Source: Haemophilus influenzae
GTDB taxonomy: Bacteria > Pseudomonadota > Gammaproteobacteria > Enterobacterales > Pasteurellaceae
DNA: 64,000 bases
Direction of reading: 5' to 3'
Assembly (NCBI RefSeq): GCF_001457655.1
Contig: NZ_LN831035.1
Location: 1,736,001 to 1,800,000, forward strand
Below the pieces are notes generated by a model. That model searched no databases and was not told the DNA's origin. It saw nothing but the letters and a program-made list of their open reading frames with translations. Positions 1-10,815 of the stretch are shown piece by piece. A program made the translations under genes and the position numbers. Numbering within the stretch: the first letter of the stretch is position 1; each line of letters opens with the position of its first letter.

Positions 1-178
1 TGAAAGAATTACGGTGATAACCTACTTTATGTTCACGAGCTAGAGCACGAAGTCCATCGTGAAAAGATGCTTGACCAGCTTTAACGCCAGCGTAGAAAGT
101 GTTTTCTTGTGGAGCTGCTTGAGCTACTGAAGCTGCTGCTAAACCAGCAACTACTAATGCGATTGCAGTTTTTTTCAT
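1..178 (-). CDS. ompA: Outer membrane protein P5 (OmpA family), N-terminal part
   Basis: Only the first 59 codons are inside the window; the gene continues past the left edge. The translation begins with a typical Sec signal peptide ([21 protein letters not shown]), with probable cleavage after AQA, followed by [15 protein letters not shown]. This matches the start of Haemophilus P5, an OmpA-type eight-strand beta-barrel with a C-terminal peptidoglycan-binding domain (not visible here). A good ribosome binding site (GAGGAC) lies just upstream of the ATG. P5 is a major surface protein and adhesin in this genus. The gene is divergent from ydiJ. Confidence 0.88.
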   Translation of the reverse strand, partial: MKKTAIALVVAGLAAASVAQAAPQENTFYAGVKAGQASFHDGLRALAREHKVGYHRNSF

Positions 179-556
179 TTTGATGTCCTCTATTTAGTGA
201 TCGAATAGTAATAAAAAAGTGTCCTTGTTTATACTGAACTTTTAATTAAAGTTACATTCTAAACAGTCACTTAACTAGGGTTTTGAATTTGCCCTACTTT
301 ATTACCTTTTGACAAATTCAATTCCTTTGTTTACGCCAAAGGAACGTTCAAAAGTGCACTTATTATCCTATAAAAATTGAAAAGATCAAATTCTTTTGAA
401 TTTTTTGTTTATTTTTCATCCAAACAACACACTTTTCTTGACTCATTTACTCCATAAAACACTCCTTAAAAATGCTCAAAATCTAATTCGACATCATTAA
501 CGCCTTAAGATATTATCAATAACCTGCCATTTTTACCTTTAAATGAGTTAAATACT
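179..556. other. Intergenic region between ompA and ydiJ
   Basis: This divergent intergenic stretch has no convincing gene. It holds two small AT-rich hairpins: CCTTTG/CAAAGG at 324-342, and AAATTC-TTTT-GAATTT at 388-403 followed by a T-rich run. The second could end a rightward transcript, but no gene is visible to its left in that direction. The ompA promoter must lie here on the minus strand; I could not fix it. A possible ydiJ promoter is listed separately. Confidence 0.5.
487..516 (+). promoter_or_regulatory. Possible ydiJ promoter
   Basis: TTCGAC (487-492), an 18-bp spacer and TATTAT (511-516) lie about 40 bp upstream of the ydiJ ATG. The match is only moderate, so this is a weak prediction. 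Confidence 0.3.
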
Positions 557-3500
557 ATGTTGCCAAGTCTAAATCGCATTCCTCAAATTGAACAATATGT
601 ACTTGATTATCTTGATGATCTTCAACACCAACATTTTGAGGGGGATATTGCGACAAATTATTCGGATAGATTAAGTCTGGCTACGGATAACAGCGTTTAC
701 CAACAGCTTCCACAGGCGATTCTTTTTCCGAAAACTATTGCTGATATAGTGCGTATAACCAAATTGGCAAATTTACCTGAATATCAATCAATCAGCTTTA
801 CGCCTCGCGGTGGAGGCACTGGCACTAATGGTCAATCCATCAATAACAATATAATAGTGGATCTTTCTCGTCATATGACTGCCATCTTAGAACTCAATGT
901 AAAAGAACGTTGGGTTAAAGTACAAGCAGGTGTCGTAAAAGATCAACTTAATCAATTTTTAAAACCACATGGTTTATTCTTTGCCCCAGAGCTATCCACC
1001 AGCAATCGAGCGACTTTAGGCGGAATGATTAACACAGATGCCTCGGGGCAAGGTTCATTGCAATACGGTAAAACCTCTAATCATGTTTTGGCATTACGTG
1101 CCGTATTAATGAACGGTGAAATTTTAGATACAAGTGCGGTCAATTCTGTTGATGTTTTAGAAAACATTGATGCGCTTGAATTAAGTGAGAGCAGCAAAAG
1201 ACTCCATCAAACAATCGCGCAACACTGTAAAGAAAAAAGAGCGGCAATCATTAAAGATTTACCACAACTTAACCGTTTTTTAACGGGATACGATCTCAAA
1301 AATGTATTCAATGAAGATGAAAGTGAATTTAATCTCACGAGAATTCTCACTGGTTCTGAAGGTTCTCTCGCATTTATTTGCGAAGCCAAACTCAATCTTC
1401 TGCCTATTCCGCAGTATCGCACGCTCATCAATATTAAATATCGTTCTTTTGACGCGGCATTACGCAATGCACCTTTTATGGTGAAAGCCAATGCGCTTTC
1501 TGTGGAAACCGTTGATTCCAAAGTCTTAAACCTCGCCAAACAAGATATTATTTGGCATTCTGTGAATGAACTTCTTACAGAAGATGAAAAAGATCCAATT
1601 CTCGGTTTAAATATTGTGGAATTTGCTGGTAATAATAAAGAAAAAATAGGCCGCCAAGTCACCGCACTTTGTCACTTACTTGATGAAAAAATCGAACATA
1701 ACCAAGATCACATTATTGGCTATCAAGTTTGTTCTGATTTACCCTCTATCGAACGTATTTATGCAATGCGAAAAAAAGCAGTGGGCTTACTTGGTAATGC
1801 AAAAGGTGCAGCCAAACCGATTCCTTTCGTGGAAGATACTTGTGTCCCCCCAGAAAATCTTGCGGATTACATCAGTGAATTTCGCGCTTTATTAGACCAG
1901 CACCATTTACAATATGGCATGTTTGGTCACGTGGATGCTGGTGTGTTACACGTTCGCCCTGCACTTGATTTATGCGATAAAGAACAAGTGAAATTATTTA
2001 AACAAATTTCAGATGAAGTGGCAGAACTTACGATTAAATATGGTGGATTACTCTGGGGAGAACATGGAAAAGGCGTGCGATCCCATTACGGCGAAAAATT
2101 CTTTACCCCAGAACTCTGGTACGAACTTCGTTATATCAAAACCTTGTTTGATCCGAACAATCGCTTAAATCCCGGCAAAATCTGTACACCTTTGGATTCC
2201 CAAGAGGAACTTTATTCTATTCTTTCGCCAATGCGAGCTGATAAGGATCGCCAAATTCCTATCCAAGTGCGTGATGAATTTAAGGGTGCGATGAACTGCA
2301 ATGGAAACGGATTATGTTTCAATTTTGATGAACACAGCATTATGTGCCCATCGATGAAAGTCAGTAAAAACCGTGTATTTTCGCCGAAAGGTCGCGCAGC
2401 AATGGTTCGAGAATGGCTTCGATTGATGGCGAATGAAAATGTTTCGCCCGCACAATTAGACTTCCGTAAAACAGAAATAAAACTAACCGCACTTGTGAAA
2501 AGACTAAGCAATACGGTTAAAAAATGGCGAGGCGATTATGATTTTTCTCACGAAGTAAAAGTCGCAATGGATACTTGCCTTGCTTGTAAAGCCTGTGCGA
2601 GCCAATGCCCGATTAAAATCGATGTACCAAGTTTCCGTGCGAAATTCTTTCATTTCTATCACAGCCGCTACTTACGCCCCGCAAAAGATCACATTGTGGC
2701 AAATTTAGAAATCGCTGCGCCTTATATGGCAAAACAGGCAAAATTCTTTAATTATTTTACCAAGCTAAAAGTCACGCAAACATTAGTGGAAAAAACGCTA
2801 GGCATGACCGATTTGCCCTTGCTTTCTGAACCCAATTTGCAACAACAGCTGGTAGAAATTCATTATCAAGGCAAATCCTTGGAAGAATTGGAAGGCCTAA
2901 GTGCGGTAGAAAAAAACGATATTTTATTTATTGTGCAAGATCCTTATACCTCTTACTATGATGCGAAAGTGGTACGAGATTTTGTTATGCTTACGCAGAA
3001 ATTAGGCTTCACACCAATTCTGTTGCCATTTAAACCAAACGGCAAAGCAATGCACATTAAAGGTTTCTTAAAACGCTTTAGCAAAACAGCAGAAAACCAA
3101 GCCGAGTTTTTAAATCGAATGGCAAAATTAGGCATTCCTCTTGTGGGCGTTGATCCAGCCATCGTGCTGTCTTATCGAGATGAATACAAAGAAGCACTAC
3201 AAGAAAAACGTGGCGATTTTCACGTTCTCACCGCACACGAATGGTTAAAACAAAGATTACAAAATGCGGATTTACAAGAGAAGTTAAAAAACATCGCCAA
3301 AACTGACCGCACTTTCGATTGGTATTTATTCCAGCATTGTACGGAATCTACCTTTATGCCAAACAGCCCAAAAGAATGGCAAGAAATTTTTGGAAGATTT
3401 GGACAACAACTTAATGTAGAAAAAGTAGGATGTTGCGGTATGGCTGGTGTATTTGGACATGAAGTGCAAAATCAAAAAATGAGCCGAGAAATCTACGATG

Positions 3501-3640
3501 TATCCTGGCACAAAAAACTGCATGAAAAAGATCCGCACTTTTGTTTAGCAACTGGTTATTCTTGCCGCAGTCAGGTAAAACGTTATGAACATGTGGTGTT
3601 AAAGCACCCTGTGCAGGCATTATTAGAAATTTTAGCGTAA
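557..3640 (+). CDS. ydiJ: FAD/Fe-S D-2-hydroxyacid dehydrogenase YdiJ
   Basis: This 1027-residue protein is the size of E. coli YdiJ (about 1018). From the N-terminus it has an FAD-binding PCMH domain (about 45-230, with the glycine-rich TPRGGGTGTNG), an FAD-oxidase C-terminal domain with HVDAGVLH and WGEHGKG, then iron-sulfur segments. These include CNGNGLC near 581 and a classical CLACKACASQCP motif near 673. A CCG-type domain (GCCGMAG near 958) closes the protein. The architecture is that of membrane-associated dehydrogenases oxidising D-lactate or D-2-hydroxyglutarate and passing electrons to the quinone pool; which substrate is used here cannot be read from sequence. It is followed after 13 bp by menI, so the two are probably co-transcribed. 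Confidence 0.9.
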   Translation: MLPSLNRIPQIEQYVLDYLDDLQHQHFEGDIATNYSDRLSLATDNSVYQQLPQAILFPKTIADIVRITKLANLPEYQSISFTPRGGGTGTNGQSINNNIIVDLSRHMTAILELNVKERWVKVQAGVVKDQLNQFLKPHGLFFAPELSTSNRATLGGMINTDASGQGSLQYGKTSNHVLALRAVLMNGEILDTSAVNSVDVLENIDALELSESSKRLHQTIAQHCKEKRAAIIKDLPQLNRFLTGYDLKNVFNEDESEFNLTRILTGSEGSLAFICEAKLNLLPIPQYRTLINIKYRSFDAALRNAPFMVKANALSVETVDSKVLNLAKQDIIWHSVNELLTEDEKDPILGLNIVEFAGNNKEKIGRQVTALCHLLDEKIEHNQDHIIGYQVCSDLPSIERIYAMRKKAVGLLGNAKGAAKPIPFVEDTCVPPENLADYISEFRALLDQHHLQYGMFGHVDAGVLHVRPALDLCDKEQVKLFKQISDEVAELTIKYGGLLWGEHGKGVRSHYGEKFFTPELWYELRYIKTLFDPNNRLNPGKICTPLDSQEELYSILSPMRADKDRQIPIQVRDEFKGAMNCNGNGLCFNFDEHSIMCPSMKVSKNRVFSPKGRAAMVREWLRLMANENVSPAQLDFRKTEIKLTALVKRLSNTVKKWRGDYDFSHEVKVAMDTCLACKACASQCPIKIDVPSFRAKFFHFYHSRYLRPAKDHIVANLEIAAPYMAKQAKFFNYFTKLKVTQTLVEKTLGMTDLPLLSEPNLQQQLVEIHYQGKSLEELEGLSAVEKNDILFIVQDPYTSYYDAKVVRDFVMLTQKLGFTPILLPFKPNGKAMHIKGFLKRFSKTAENQAEFLNRMAKLGIPLVGVDPAIVLSYRDEYKEALQEKRGDFHVLTAHEWLKQRLQNADLQEKLKNIAKTDRTFDWYLFQHCTESTFMPNSPKEWQEIFGRFGQQLNVEKVGCCGMAGVFGHEVQNQKMSREIYDVSWHKKLHEKDPHFCLATGYSCRSQVKRYEHVVLKHPVQALLEILA

Positions 3641-3653
3641 TGAAAGGAACATC

Positions 3654-4070
3654 ATGATTTGGCAAAAAAACTTCACGCTCGAAAACTTAAATCAACTTTG
3701 CTCCAACAGTGCAGTTAGCCATCTTGGCATTGAAATTTCTGCTTTTGGCGAGGATTGGATTGAAGCGACAATGCCGGTGGATTATCGTACTATGCAGCCG
3801 TTTGGTGTATTGCATGGAGGGGTTTCTGTTGCTTTAGCTGAAACAATTGGTTCCCTTGCGGGTTCGCTTTGTTTAGAAGAAGGCAAAACTGCGGTGGGAT
3901 TGGATATTAACGCCAATCATCTTCGCCCGGTTAGTTCAGGTAAAGTGACCGCGAGAGCCACGCCAATTAATTTGGGCAGAAATATCCAAGTTTGGCAAAT
4001 TGACATCCGCACAGAAGAGAATAAACTTTGTTGTGTTTCTAGATTAACCCTTTCCGTAATCAATTTATGA
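3654..4070 (+). CDS. menI: 1,4-dihydroxy-2-naphthoyl-CoA hydrolase (hotdog thioesterase)
   Basis: The 138-residue protein is a single hotdog-fold thioesterase with the family signature [17 protein letters not shown]: His54 and the following Gly-Gly form the oxyanion region, and Glu63 is the expected catalytic acid. Family members with this arrangement (E. coli MenI/YdiI) release CoA from dihydroxynaphthoyl-CoA in menaquinone/demethylmenaquinone synthesis. The paralogue EntH/YbdB has a similar sequence, but no enterobactin genes are nearby. Its stop overlaps the hemH start (ATGA), indicating translational coupling. Confidence 0.85.
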   Translation: MIWQKNFTLENLNQLCSNSAVSHLGIEISAFGEDWIEATMPVDYRTMQPFGVLHGGVSVALAETIGSLAGSLCLEEGKTAVGLDINANHLRPVSSGKVTARATPINLGRNIQVWQIDIRTEENKLCCVSRLTLSVINL

Positions 4071-5038
4071 CAAAATCCGCAAAAATCGGCGTATTACTTG
4101 CCAATCTAGGCACGCCAGATAGCCCAACACCGAAGTCAATCAGCCGTTATTTATGGCAATTTTTAACGGATCCTCGCGTGGTAGATTTACCCCGTTGCAA
4201 ATGGTATCCACTGCTTAAAGCCATTATTTTACCATTGCGTTCAAAACGTATCGCCAAAAATTATCAAGCAATCTGGACAGAACAAGGTTCGCCTTTACTT
4301 GCCATTTCACGACAACAAAAAGACGCATTACAAGCCTATTTAGATACGCAAAATATCAATGCTCAAGTAGAAATTGCCATGACGTACGGCAATCCATCAA
4401 TACAAAGTACGGTAAAAAATTTGCTTAAAAATCAAGTTGAACGAATTATTGTTTTGCCACTTTATCCGCAATACTCTAGCTCAACCACGGGCGCAGTATT
4501 TGATGCTTTCGCTAATGCCCTTAAAGAAGAACGAGGATTAGTGCCTTTTGATTTCATCCATTCTTATCATATTGATGAAAATTACATTAACGCCTTAGCA
4601 AACTCCATAAAAGTGCGGTTAAAATCCGATGAATTTTTACTATTTTCTTATCACGGTATTCCTCTGCGTTATGAAAAAATGGGCGATTATTATCGTGAAC
4701 ATTGTAAACAAACGACTATTGCAGTTGTTAATAAGCTGGGCTTAACAGAAAACCAATGGGGAATGACGTTTCAATCGCGCTTTGGGCGTGAAGAATGGCT
4801 ACAGCCTTACACCGATAAATTTTTAGAATCAGCTGCAACACAGAACATTCAAAAAATTGCCGTTATTTGCCCGGGTTTCTCCGTAGATTGTTTAGAAACC
4901 ATTGAAGAAATTGATAAAGAAAATCGAGAAAATTTCTTAACCAATGGCGGGCAATCTTATCAATATATTCCCGCACTAAATGTAGAGCATACACATATTG
5001 AAATGATGGGAAAATTGATCCTAGAAAAACTTGCTTAA
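4067..5038 (+). CDS. hemH: Ferrochelatase
   Basis: The enzyme (323 residues, usual length) inserts Fe2+ into protoporphyrin IX, the last step of haem synthesis. The catalytic His196 sits in [16 protein letters not shown], and the conserved Glu277 in [15 protein letters not shown]. The N-terminal LLANLGTP and [12 protein letters not shown] motifs are also typical. H. influenzae is known to lack the earlier haem pathway but to grow on protoporphyrin IX, which depends on this gene. It overlaps menI by 4 bp. Confidence 0.96.
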   Translation: MTKSAKIGVLLANLGTPDSPTPKSISRYLWQFLTDPRVVDLPRCKWYPLLKAIILPLRSKRIAKNYQAIWTEQGSPLLAISRQQKDALQAYLDTQNINAQVEIAMTYGNPSIQSTVKNLLKNQVERIIVLPLYPQYSSSTTGAVFDAFANALKEERGLVPFDFIHSYHIDENYINALANSIKVRLKSDEFLLFSYHGIPLRYEKMGDYYREHCKQTTIAVVNKLGLTENQWGMTFQSRFGREEWLQPYTDKFLESAATQNIQKIAVICPGFSVDCLETIEEIDKENRENFLTNGGQSYQYIPALNVEHTHIEMMGKLILEKLA

Positions 5039-5116
5039 TAATAGAAATGGTAAAACGTTTCTAAAATCTTCCGCACTTTGCTAAAATCAGCCATTATTTT
5101 TTCACAAGGATAAAAC

Positions 5117-5974
5117 ATGGCTGATTTTCCTTTTATCGTTGAGATCAACGAACAAAATCTTACTGAAATACTGCAACAATCCTTAGAAAAACCACTTGTC
5201 ATCAATTTTTACGCGCCAACCCATAAAGAATCGGCGGATTTTTTGGTGCTACTTGAGCAAGTTGCAGAACAATATCAAGGACAATTTATTCTTGGAAAAG
5301 TAGATTGTGAAAAAGAGCAAATGATTGCCGCACAATTCCGCATCCAAGCATTGCCAACCACCTATTTGTTTAAAGAAGCACAGGCATTAGAGGCATTTCC
5401 AGGCATGCTTGATAAAGCATCATTAATCCAACGATTAAGCATTATTTTACCTAAAGAGGAAGATTTAAAATTCCAACAAGCATTAGATTTCTTGCAAGTA
5501 GAAAATTACGAAGCCGCATTGCCATTGTTGAAAGACGCATGGGAACTTTCCGATAAGAAAAACAGTGATGTTGCCCTGCTCTATGCGGAAACCTATATTG
5601 CAATGAAGAAAACGGAGCCAGCACAAGAAATTTTAAATCAAATTCCATTGCAAGATCGAGATAGCCGTTGGCACGGATTACAAGCACAAATTGAGCTACA
5701 AATTCAAGCAGCCGATACACCTGAAATCCAACAATTACAGGCTGATTATGCTAAAAACCCAACAGCTGAAATTGCAATAAAACTTGCCGTACAACTTCAT
5801 CAAGCTGGACGAAATGAAGAAGCATTAACACTACTTTTCGGCATTTTAAAAACAGATTTAAGCGCGCAGAATGGCGAAGTTAAACAACAATTTTTATCTA
5901 TTTTAAGCGCAATGGGCAATGCTGATCCGCTGACAAATAAATTTCGTCGATTGCTTTATTCGCTGCTTTATTAA
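5117..5974 (+). CDS. ybbN: Thioredoxin-like co-chaperone YbbN/CnoX
   Basis: The 285-residue protein has an N-terminal thioredoxin fold (about 1-110) followed by a C-terminal TPR-like helical region (about 115-285), the YbbN/CnoX layout. In place of the CxxC active site it has FYAPTHKESADF, with no cysteine at all, so disulfide reductase activity is not expected from this site. E. coli CnoX holds unfolding clients and passes them to DnaK and GroEL; a holdase role is therefore likely. The ATG follows AAGGA at good spacing. It lies directly upstream of trxB. Confidence 0.88.
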   Translation: MADFPFIVEINEQNLTEILQQSLEKPLVINFYAPTHKESADFLVLLEQVAEQYQGQFILGKVDCEKEQMIAAQFRIQALPTTYLFKEAQALEAFPGMLDKASLIQRLSIILPKEEDLKFQQALDFLQVENYEAALPLLKDAWELSDKKNSDVALLYAETYIAMKKTEPAQEILNQIPLQDRDSRWHGLQAQIELQIQAADTPEIQQLQADYAKNPTAEIAIKLAVQLHQAGRNEEALTLLFGILKTDLSAQNGEVKQQFLSILSAMGNADPLTNKFRRLLYSLLY

Positions 5975-5996
5975 GCAAAAAGTTTATAATCAGTAA

Positions 5997-7004
<1,008 letters not shown>

Positions 7005-7019
7005 ATCTTCTAACCAATT

Positions 7020-7056
7020 CCCCTCTTTTAACTCTTTTAAAGAGGGGAACTTTTTC
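7020..7056 (+). terminator. Terminator after trxB
   Basis: An inverted repeat with stem CCCCTCTTT/AAAGAGGGG (7020-7047) is followed by AACTTTTTC. It lies between trxB and cydD and probably reduces read-through into cydDC. Confidence 0.6.
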
Positions 7057-7075
7057 TATAATCACGACCAAAACA

Positions 7076-8836
7076 ATGAATAAACTTCGCCAAAAATATT
7101 TACAAAAATGGCTTCGCGCACAACAAGAACCTATCAAAAAATTAATGCGTGCAAACATTGTCTTAGCTACGCTTTCTTCATTCATTTTAGTCGCACAAAC
7201 TTATTTTCTTGCGACGTTGCTCGATAAACTGATTATGCAAAATGTGCCTCGTGATGAACTTATTCCTTATTTTCTCGGGCTAATTATCGGCTTCGGGATG
7301 CGTGCTATTATTTTATGGGCACGCGAAAAAATAGGTTTCCAAAGCGGACAATTATTACGCAACCATATTCGTCAAAAAATTCTGGATAAAATTCATCTTG
7401 TCGGCCCTGCGACAATCAATCAAAAACCAGCTGGAAGTTGGGCAAGCATTATGTTGGAACAAGTTGAAAACTTACATAATTTCTATGCCCGTTTTCTGCC
7501 TCAACAAAGTCTTTCAGCCATTGTTCCAGTGGTTATTTTCATTGCTGTATTTCCCTTGAACTGGGCTGCAGGCTTAATCTTAATGATTACCGCACCGCTT
7601 GTTCCTCTGTTTATGATCATTGTCGGTATTGCTGCGGCTGACAACAGCCAAAAAAATATGGATACCCTTTCTCGCCTCAGTGCCCAATTTTTAGATCGCT
7701 TACGCGGTTTGGAAACCTTGCGTCTTTTTAACCGCACTTCTGAACAAACTGAGCATATTGAAAATGCCACTGAAGATTTCCGTGAAACCACAATGGATGT
7801 GCTAAAACTCGCTTTTCTCTCTTCTGCAGTATTGGAATTTTTTACCTCTATTTCCATTGCACTGATGGCGGTCTATTTTGGTTTTAGCTACTTAGGTCAA
7901 ATTGAATTTGGTACCTATAATGCACCGCTTACACTTTTCACAGGTTTCTTTTGTTTAATTCTTGCACCTGAATTTTATCAACCCTTACGCGATCTAGGCA
8001 CCTATTACCACGACCGTGCAGCAGGTATTGGTGCAGCGGATGCCATTGTTGATTTTTTAGAATCTGATTATTTAACTGTACATCAAAATGAAAAAACAAT
8101 TTCTTTAGAAAGTGCGGTTGAAATTTCTGCCGAAAATTTAGTGGTGCTTTCGACACAGGGTTCAGCATTAACCAAGCCGTTAAACTTCCAAATTCCAGCA
8201 AATCATAATGTTGCGCTTGTAGGACAAAGTGGCGCGGGAAAAACTTCATTAATAAATGCGATTCTGGGCTTTTTACCTTATGAGGGCTCGCTCAAAATTA
8301 ATGGGCAAGAACTTCGCGAAAGTAATCTAGCTGACTGGCGCAAACATATTGCGTGGGTAGGACAAAATCCATTGTTATTACAAGGCACAATTAAAGAAAA
8401 CTTACTACTTGGCAATATTCAAGCCAACGATGAAGAAATTAATCAAGCTTTAATGCGTTCTCAAGCGAAAGAATTTACCGATAAACTTGGACTTCATCAC
8501 GAAATAAAAGATGGTGGATTAGGCATTTCTGTGGGACAAGCGCAACGCCTTGCCATTGCTCGGGCATTGTTACGCAAAGGCGATTTACTTCTGCTCGATG
8601 AGCCAACCGCAAGCCTAGATGCGCAATCAGAAAATCTTGTTTTACAAGCATTGAATGAAGCAAGTCAGCATCAAACTACACTGATGATTACACACCGAAT
8701 TGAAGATTTGAAACAATGTGATCAAATTTTTGTGATGCAACGAGGAGAAATAGTACAGCAAGGTAAATTTACCGAATTACAACATCAAGGTTTCTTTGCT
8801 GAACTACTCGCTCAACGACAACAGGATATCCAATAA
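7076..8836 (+). CDS. cydD: Cysteine/glutathione ABC exporter subunit CydD
   Basis: The ATG at 7076 gives 586 residues starting MNKLRQKYLQ, matching E. coli CydD (588). An in-frame upstream start near 6953 would run inside trxB and through its terminator, so it was not used. The N-terminal half carries six membrane segments (ABC transporter type 1 fold); the C-terminal ATPase has Walker A GQSGAGKTS near 383, a degenerate signature (ISVGQAQR), and Walker B LLLLDEPTASLD near 506. CydDC moves reduced thiols to the periplasm and is required for cytochrome bd maturation. It overlaps cydC by one base. Confidence 0.94.
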   Translation: MNKLRQKYLQKWLRAQQEPIKKLMRANIVLATLSSFILVAQTYFLATLLDKLIMQNVPRDELIPYFLGLIIGFGMRAIILWAREKIGFQSGQLLRNHIRQKILDKIHLVGPATINQKPAGSWASIMLEQVENLHNFYARFLPQQSLSAIVPVVIFIAVFPLNWAAGLILMITAPLVPLFMIIVGIAAADNSQKNMDTLSRLSAQFLDRLRGLETLRLFNRTSEQTEHIENATEDFRETTMDVLKLAFLSSAVLEFFTSISIALMAVYFGFSYLGQIEFGTYNAPLTLFTGFFCLILAPEFYQPLRDLGTYYHDRAAGIGAADAIVDFLESDYLTVHQNEKTISLESAVEISAENLVVLSTQGSALTKPLNFQIPANHNVALVGQSGAGKTSLINAILGFLPYEGSLKINGQELRESNLADWRKHIAWVGQNPLLLQGTIKENLLLGNIQANDEEINQALMRSQAKEFTDKLGLHHEIKDGGLGISVGQAQRLAIARALLRKGDLLLLDEPTASLDAQSENLVLQALNEASQHQTTLMITHRIEDLKQCDQIFVMQRGEIVQQGKFTELQHQGFFAELLAQRQQDIQ

Positions 8837-10566
8837 TGCGCACATTACTTCCGTTTATACGTTTATTTAAATTCGCCAAATTCCCGCTTATTTTAGGCTT
8901 GGTGCTAATGATTCTAGGTTTGGGCTCTAGTATGGGCTTGCTTACCGTTTCAGGCTGGTTTTTAGCCGCTACAGCCATTGCAGGACTAGGCACGCTATTT
9001 AACTTTTTCTATCCTTCAGCCAGTGTGCGAGGTTTAGCTATCGGACGAACCGTCATGCGCTATTTTGAAAAAATAGTAACGCATGATGCAACATTCCGCA
9101 TTTTGTCCAAATTACGCGTGCAAGTATTTGAAAAAATCATTCCTTTAAGCCCAGCGGTATTAAATCGTTATCGCAACAGCGATTTATTAAATCGTTTAGT
9201 TTCCGATGTGGATACCCTTGATAGCCTCTATTTACGTTTACTTGCGCCATTTTTCACTGCTGTATTTGTAATCATTGCCATAACGATTGGACTTAGCTTT
9301 ATCAATATTCCACTCGCACTTGGTTTAGGCTTATTTTTGTTAATTTTATTAATAATTATCCCTACTGTTTTCTATCGACTAGGACAGCAATTTGGCGAAC
9401 GCTTAATCCAAGCACGTGCGACCTATCGAACCCAGTTTTTAGAATTTATCCAAGCACAAGCCGAGCTTTTATTATTTAATGCGGAAGATAAATTAAAAGA
9501 AAAAATGTCAGTCACAGAAAAAACATGGCAGGAAGATCAAGCCAAAGAAGCAAAATTAAGCGGATTTTCTACCGCACTTGTTCTCTTTCTTAATGGTTTG
9601 TTGATTTCTGGAATGCTATGGTTTGCAAGTAACGCCAATTTTGGCACAGATGAATACCGCACGGCTTATATTGCACTTTTCACTTTTGCTGCACTTGCAG
9701 CCTTTGAGATCATCATGCCACTGGGTGCAGCATTTTTGCATATAGGTCAAGTGATTGCTGCAGCAGAACGTGTGACCGAAATCATTGAGCAAAAACCGCT
9801 TGTTGAGTTTAATGGTAACGAGGAATTTGAAACAAAAGTGCGGTTAATTTCTGCGAAGAATTTAAATTTTTCCTATCCCGAACAAGAAACACTCGTATTA
9901 AAAAATCTTACATTAGATTTAGAACAGGGCAAAAAAATTGCTATTTTAGGCAAAACTGGAAGTGGAAAATCTTCACTTCTTCAACTTTTAGTACGCAATT
10001 ATGATGCGAATCAAGGTGAGCTTTTATTGGCAGAAAAACCCATTTCCACCTATTCAGAAGAGACATTACGCCGCCAAATTTGTTTTTTAACTCAACGTGT
10101 TCACGTATTCAGCGATACACTTCGTCAAAATTTACAATTTGCAAGTGCGGATAAAATTTCCGATGAAAAAATGATTGAAGTACTACATCAAGTTGGCTTA
10201 AGTAAATTACTTGAGCAAGAAGGAAAAGGTTTAAATCTTTGGCTTGGGGATGGCGGTCGTCCACTTTCTGGTGGGGAACAACGCCGTTTAGGTTTAGCGC
10301 GTATTTTACTCAATAATGCGCCAATTTTATTATTGGATGAACCAACAGAAGGCTTAGATCGCGAAACTGAACGTCAAATTTTACGTTTAATTCTGCAACA
10401 TGCCGAAAATAAAACCCTAATTATAGTCACTCACCGTCTCAGTTCAATTGAACAATTCGATAAAATTTGTGTAATTGATAACGGAAGATTAATCGAAGAA
10501 GGCGATTACAATAGTTTAATCACCAAAGAAAATGGGTTCTTTAAAAGATTGATTGAGCGAGTATAA
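8836..10566 (+). CDS. cydC: Cysteine/glutathione ABC exporter subunit CydC
   Basis: The 576-residue partner half-transporter of CydD has six N-terminal membrane segments and a C-terminal ATPase with Walker A GKTGSGKSS near 373, a full LSGGEQRR signature, and LLLDEPTEGLD. The TAATG junction with cydD indicates coupled translation and a 1:1 heterodimer. The pair exports cysteine and glutathione and supports haem protein and cytochrome bd assembly. Confidence 0.94.
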   Translation: MRTLLPFIRLFKFAKFPLILGLVLMILGLGSSMGLLTVSGWFLAATAIAGLGTLFNFFYPSASVRGLAIGRTVMRYFEKIVTHDATFRILSKLRVQVFEKIIPLSPAVLNRYRNSDLLNRLVSDVDTLDSLYLRLLAPFFTAVFVIIAITIGLSFINIPLALGLGLFLLILLIIIPTVFYRLGQQFGERLIQARATYRTQFLEFIQAQAELLLFNAEDKLKEKMSVTEKTWQEDQAKEAKLSGFSTALVLFLNGLLISGMLWFASNANFGTDEYRTAYIALFTFAALAAFEIIMPLGAAFLHIGQVIAAAERVTEIIEQKPLVEFNGNEEFETKVRLISAKNLNFSYPEQETLVLKNLTLDLEQGKKIAILGKTGSGKSSLLQLLVRNYDANQGELLLAEKPISTYSEETLRRQICFLTQRVHVFSDTLRQNLQFASADKISDEKMIEVLHQVGLSKLLEQEGKGLNLWLGDGGRPLSGGEQRRLGLARILLNNAPILLLDEPTEGLDRETERQILRLILQHAENKTLIIVTHRLSSIEQFDKICVIDNGRLIEEGDYNSLITKENGFFKRLIERV

Positions 10567-10583
10567 GAAAAAGAAAGTTGGGC

Positions 10584-10693
10584 GGAAACCTTCCCAGCTT
10601 CTTCTCGGCACACAGTAATTCCGACTTTGGCTGCTTCCTTCCGGACCTGACCGAGTAAACCAGACACCGTTGCGAGAGACCGAGAAAGTTTCC
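10584..10693 (-). ncRNA. ffs: 4.5S RNA (signal recognition particle RNA)
   Basis: On the minus strand this stretch contains the diagnostic SRP RNA apical sequence GGTCAGGTCCGGAAGGAAGC, followed by CAGCCAA. The ends pair (GGAAAC at 10693-10688 with GTTTCC at 10589-10584), giving a molecule of about 110 nt folded as one long hairpin, as in E. coli 4.5S RNA. It binds Ffh to target membrane proteins. Mature ends are estimated from pairing. A small open frame on the same strand here is accidental. Confidence 0.95.
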
Positions 10694-10721
10694 ATTGATA
10701 TCGCAAATGCGATTGCTCGCT

Positions 10722-10750
10722 ATTATGCAGAATTTATTGCCCTATTGCAA
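10722..10750 (-). promoter_or_regulatory. Promoter of ffs
   Basis: On the minus strand TTGCAA (10745-10750), a 17-bp spacer and CATAAT (10722-10727) form a good sigma-70 promoter. Predicted transcription starts about 20 nt before the mature 5' end of 4.5S RNA, consistent with 5' processing. Confidence 0.6.
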
Positions 10751-10815
10751 AGACTAATTCAAAAGTGCGGTGAATTTGGCGAGAATTTAAGCCACATTTT
10801 CAGGATTGTTATGAA

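Noticed and set aside
388..410. Terminator of a rightward gene upstream of ydiJ
   Set aside because: The hairpin is weak and AT-only, and there is no plus-strand gene between 179 and 388 for it to end.
10506..10706. A 66-codon minus-strand open frame
   Set aside because: It overlaps the 4.5S RNA gene exactly, and its translation has no domain; the RNA explains the sequence conservation.
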